In this document: positions 63,898-64,000 of the stretch, in pieces
Numbering within the stretch: position 1 is the stretch's first letter
Layout of the letters: every line of letters begins with the position of its first letter
NCBI RefSeq assembly: GCF_004770905.1
Contig: NZ_RQHT01000015.1
Coordinates: 235,942 to 299,941, forward strand
DNA: 64,000 bases
DNA from: Leptospira bandrabouensis
GTDB lineage: Bacteria > Spirochaetota > Leptospiria > Leptospirales > Leptospiraceae
Direction of reading: 5' to 3'
Made by a program: the position numbers and the translations under genes
The notes under the pieces: generated by a model
The model's database searches: none
What the model saw: only the letters and a program-made list of their open reading frames with translations
Told to the model about the DNA's origin: nothing

Positions 63898-64000
63898 GTA
63901 ATGACCCAAATCATATCTTTATGACTGTTTTGACATAGAAAAATAGGATACCAATGCAACACTTTCTGGACATCTTTGTGCATGGATATACAAGACATCT
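63898..64000 (+). other. Start of cassette 6, cut by the window edge
   Basis: The left end reads GTTATACGTAATGACCC from 63891, with A at the eleventh position as in all other cassettes. No ribosome binding site or confident coding start is visible in the 103 bp present. Confidence 0.5.

Larger units (their letters stand above)
59554..64000 (+). mobile_element. Integron-type gene cassette array without integrase
   Basis: Five complete attC sites lie in one orientation, each after an AT-rich gene or segment. The cassette boundaries, taken at the G/TT of each R' box, are 59555-60494, 60495-61505, 61506-62583, 62584-63077 and 63078-63891, with a sixth beginning at 63892. In each cassette the left end is complementary to its own attC R'' flank rather than to the next one, as expected if the units excise as circles. 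No tyrosine integrase (IntI) is encoded in the window, so this may be the interior of a chromosomal integron or an orphan cassette cluster. Confidence 0.85.

Noticed and set aside
63756..63998. 80-codon minus-strand frame over attC 5
   Set aside because: It runs through the structured attC core, where long chance frames appear in several copies; no ribosome binding site.

Overview
The window looks like chromosomal DNA of a Leptospira species, most likely from the saprophytic side of the genus. The evidence is indirect: two FlaB-type flagellin genes in tandem (32515-34383), many exported lipoproteins with spirochaete-style lipoboxes, a class III adenylate cyclase, CapA-like and TPR proteins of Leptospira type, and moderate-to-low GC in the genes. 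No tRNA, rRNA, CRISPR array or IS transposase was recognised.

Layout. 1-1.6 kb: ribosomal operon rpsF-ssb-rpsR-rplI (minus). 1.6-6.3 kb: membrane protein, CapA-like phosphatase, LolA-like lipoprotein, TPR protein. 6.3-12.2 kb: plus-strand operon with a membrane-anchored protein, a cysteine-desulfurase-like enzyme, a CHAT caspase-like protease with a transmembrane segment, an exported protein, an ECF sigma factor and a small unknown protein. 12.3-32.3 kb: housekeeping and envelope genes (ychF, RluA-type synthase, DUF2797, NamZ-like, histidine kinase/receiver, rhodanese, cyclophilin, KefB/KefF-like pair, DedA-ATP-grasp fusion, DoxX, hydrolase, cyclase, lipoproteins). 32.5-34.4 kb: flagellins. 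34.8-42.2 kb: amidase, DEAD helicase, methyltransferase, TPR protein, nusB, ribH and a 50-aa gene. 42.3-55.7 kb: SET-domain protein, GH57 plus DUF4912 pair, HPF, ECF sigma/anti-sigma pair, mutL, Fur/PerR regulator, flavin reductase, purL, lipoproteins.

55.9-59.1 kb holds a compact three-gene operon: a RecA-like protein without a proper Walker A lysine, an 85-aa helical protein, and a family-B DNA polymerase that keeps its polymerase motifs but appears to lack the first exonuclease acid. A palindrome with LexA-like 4-8-4 geometry abuts the first start codon. I read this as a candidate damage-inducible mutagenic polymerase system.

59.55-64.0 kb is an integron-type gene cassette array: five complete attC sites of about 161-164 bp, all in one orientation, separating AT-rich cassettes (membrane protein, SH3b protein, orphan sensor-like protein, a cassette without a convincing gene, a toxin-antitoxin pair) and the start of a sixth. 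No integrase is present. In every complete cassette the two ends form a 16-19 bp inverted repeat, far longer than the 7-bp R boxes. The eleventh position is always A at the left end and C at the right end, so the pair is an A/C mismatch on the top strand and a G/T wobble on the bottom strand. That is the most striking pattern in the window.
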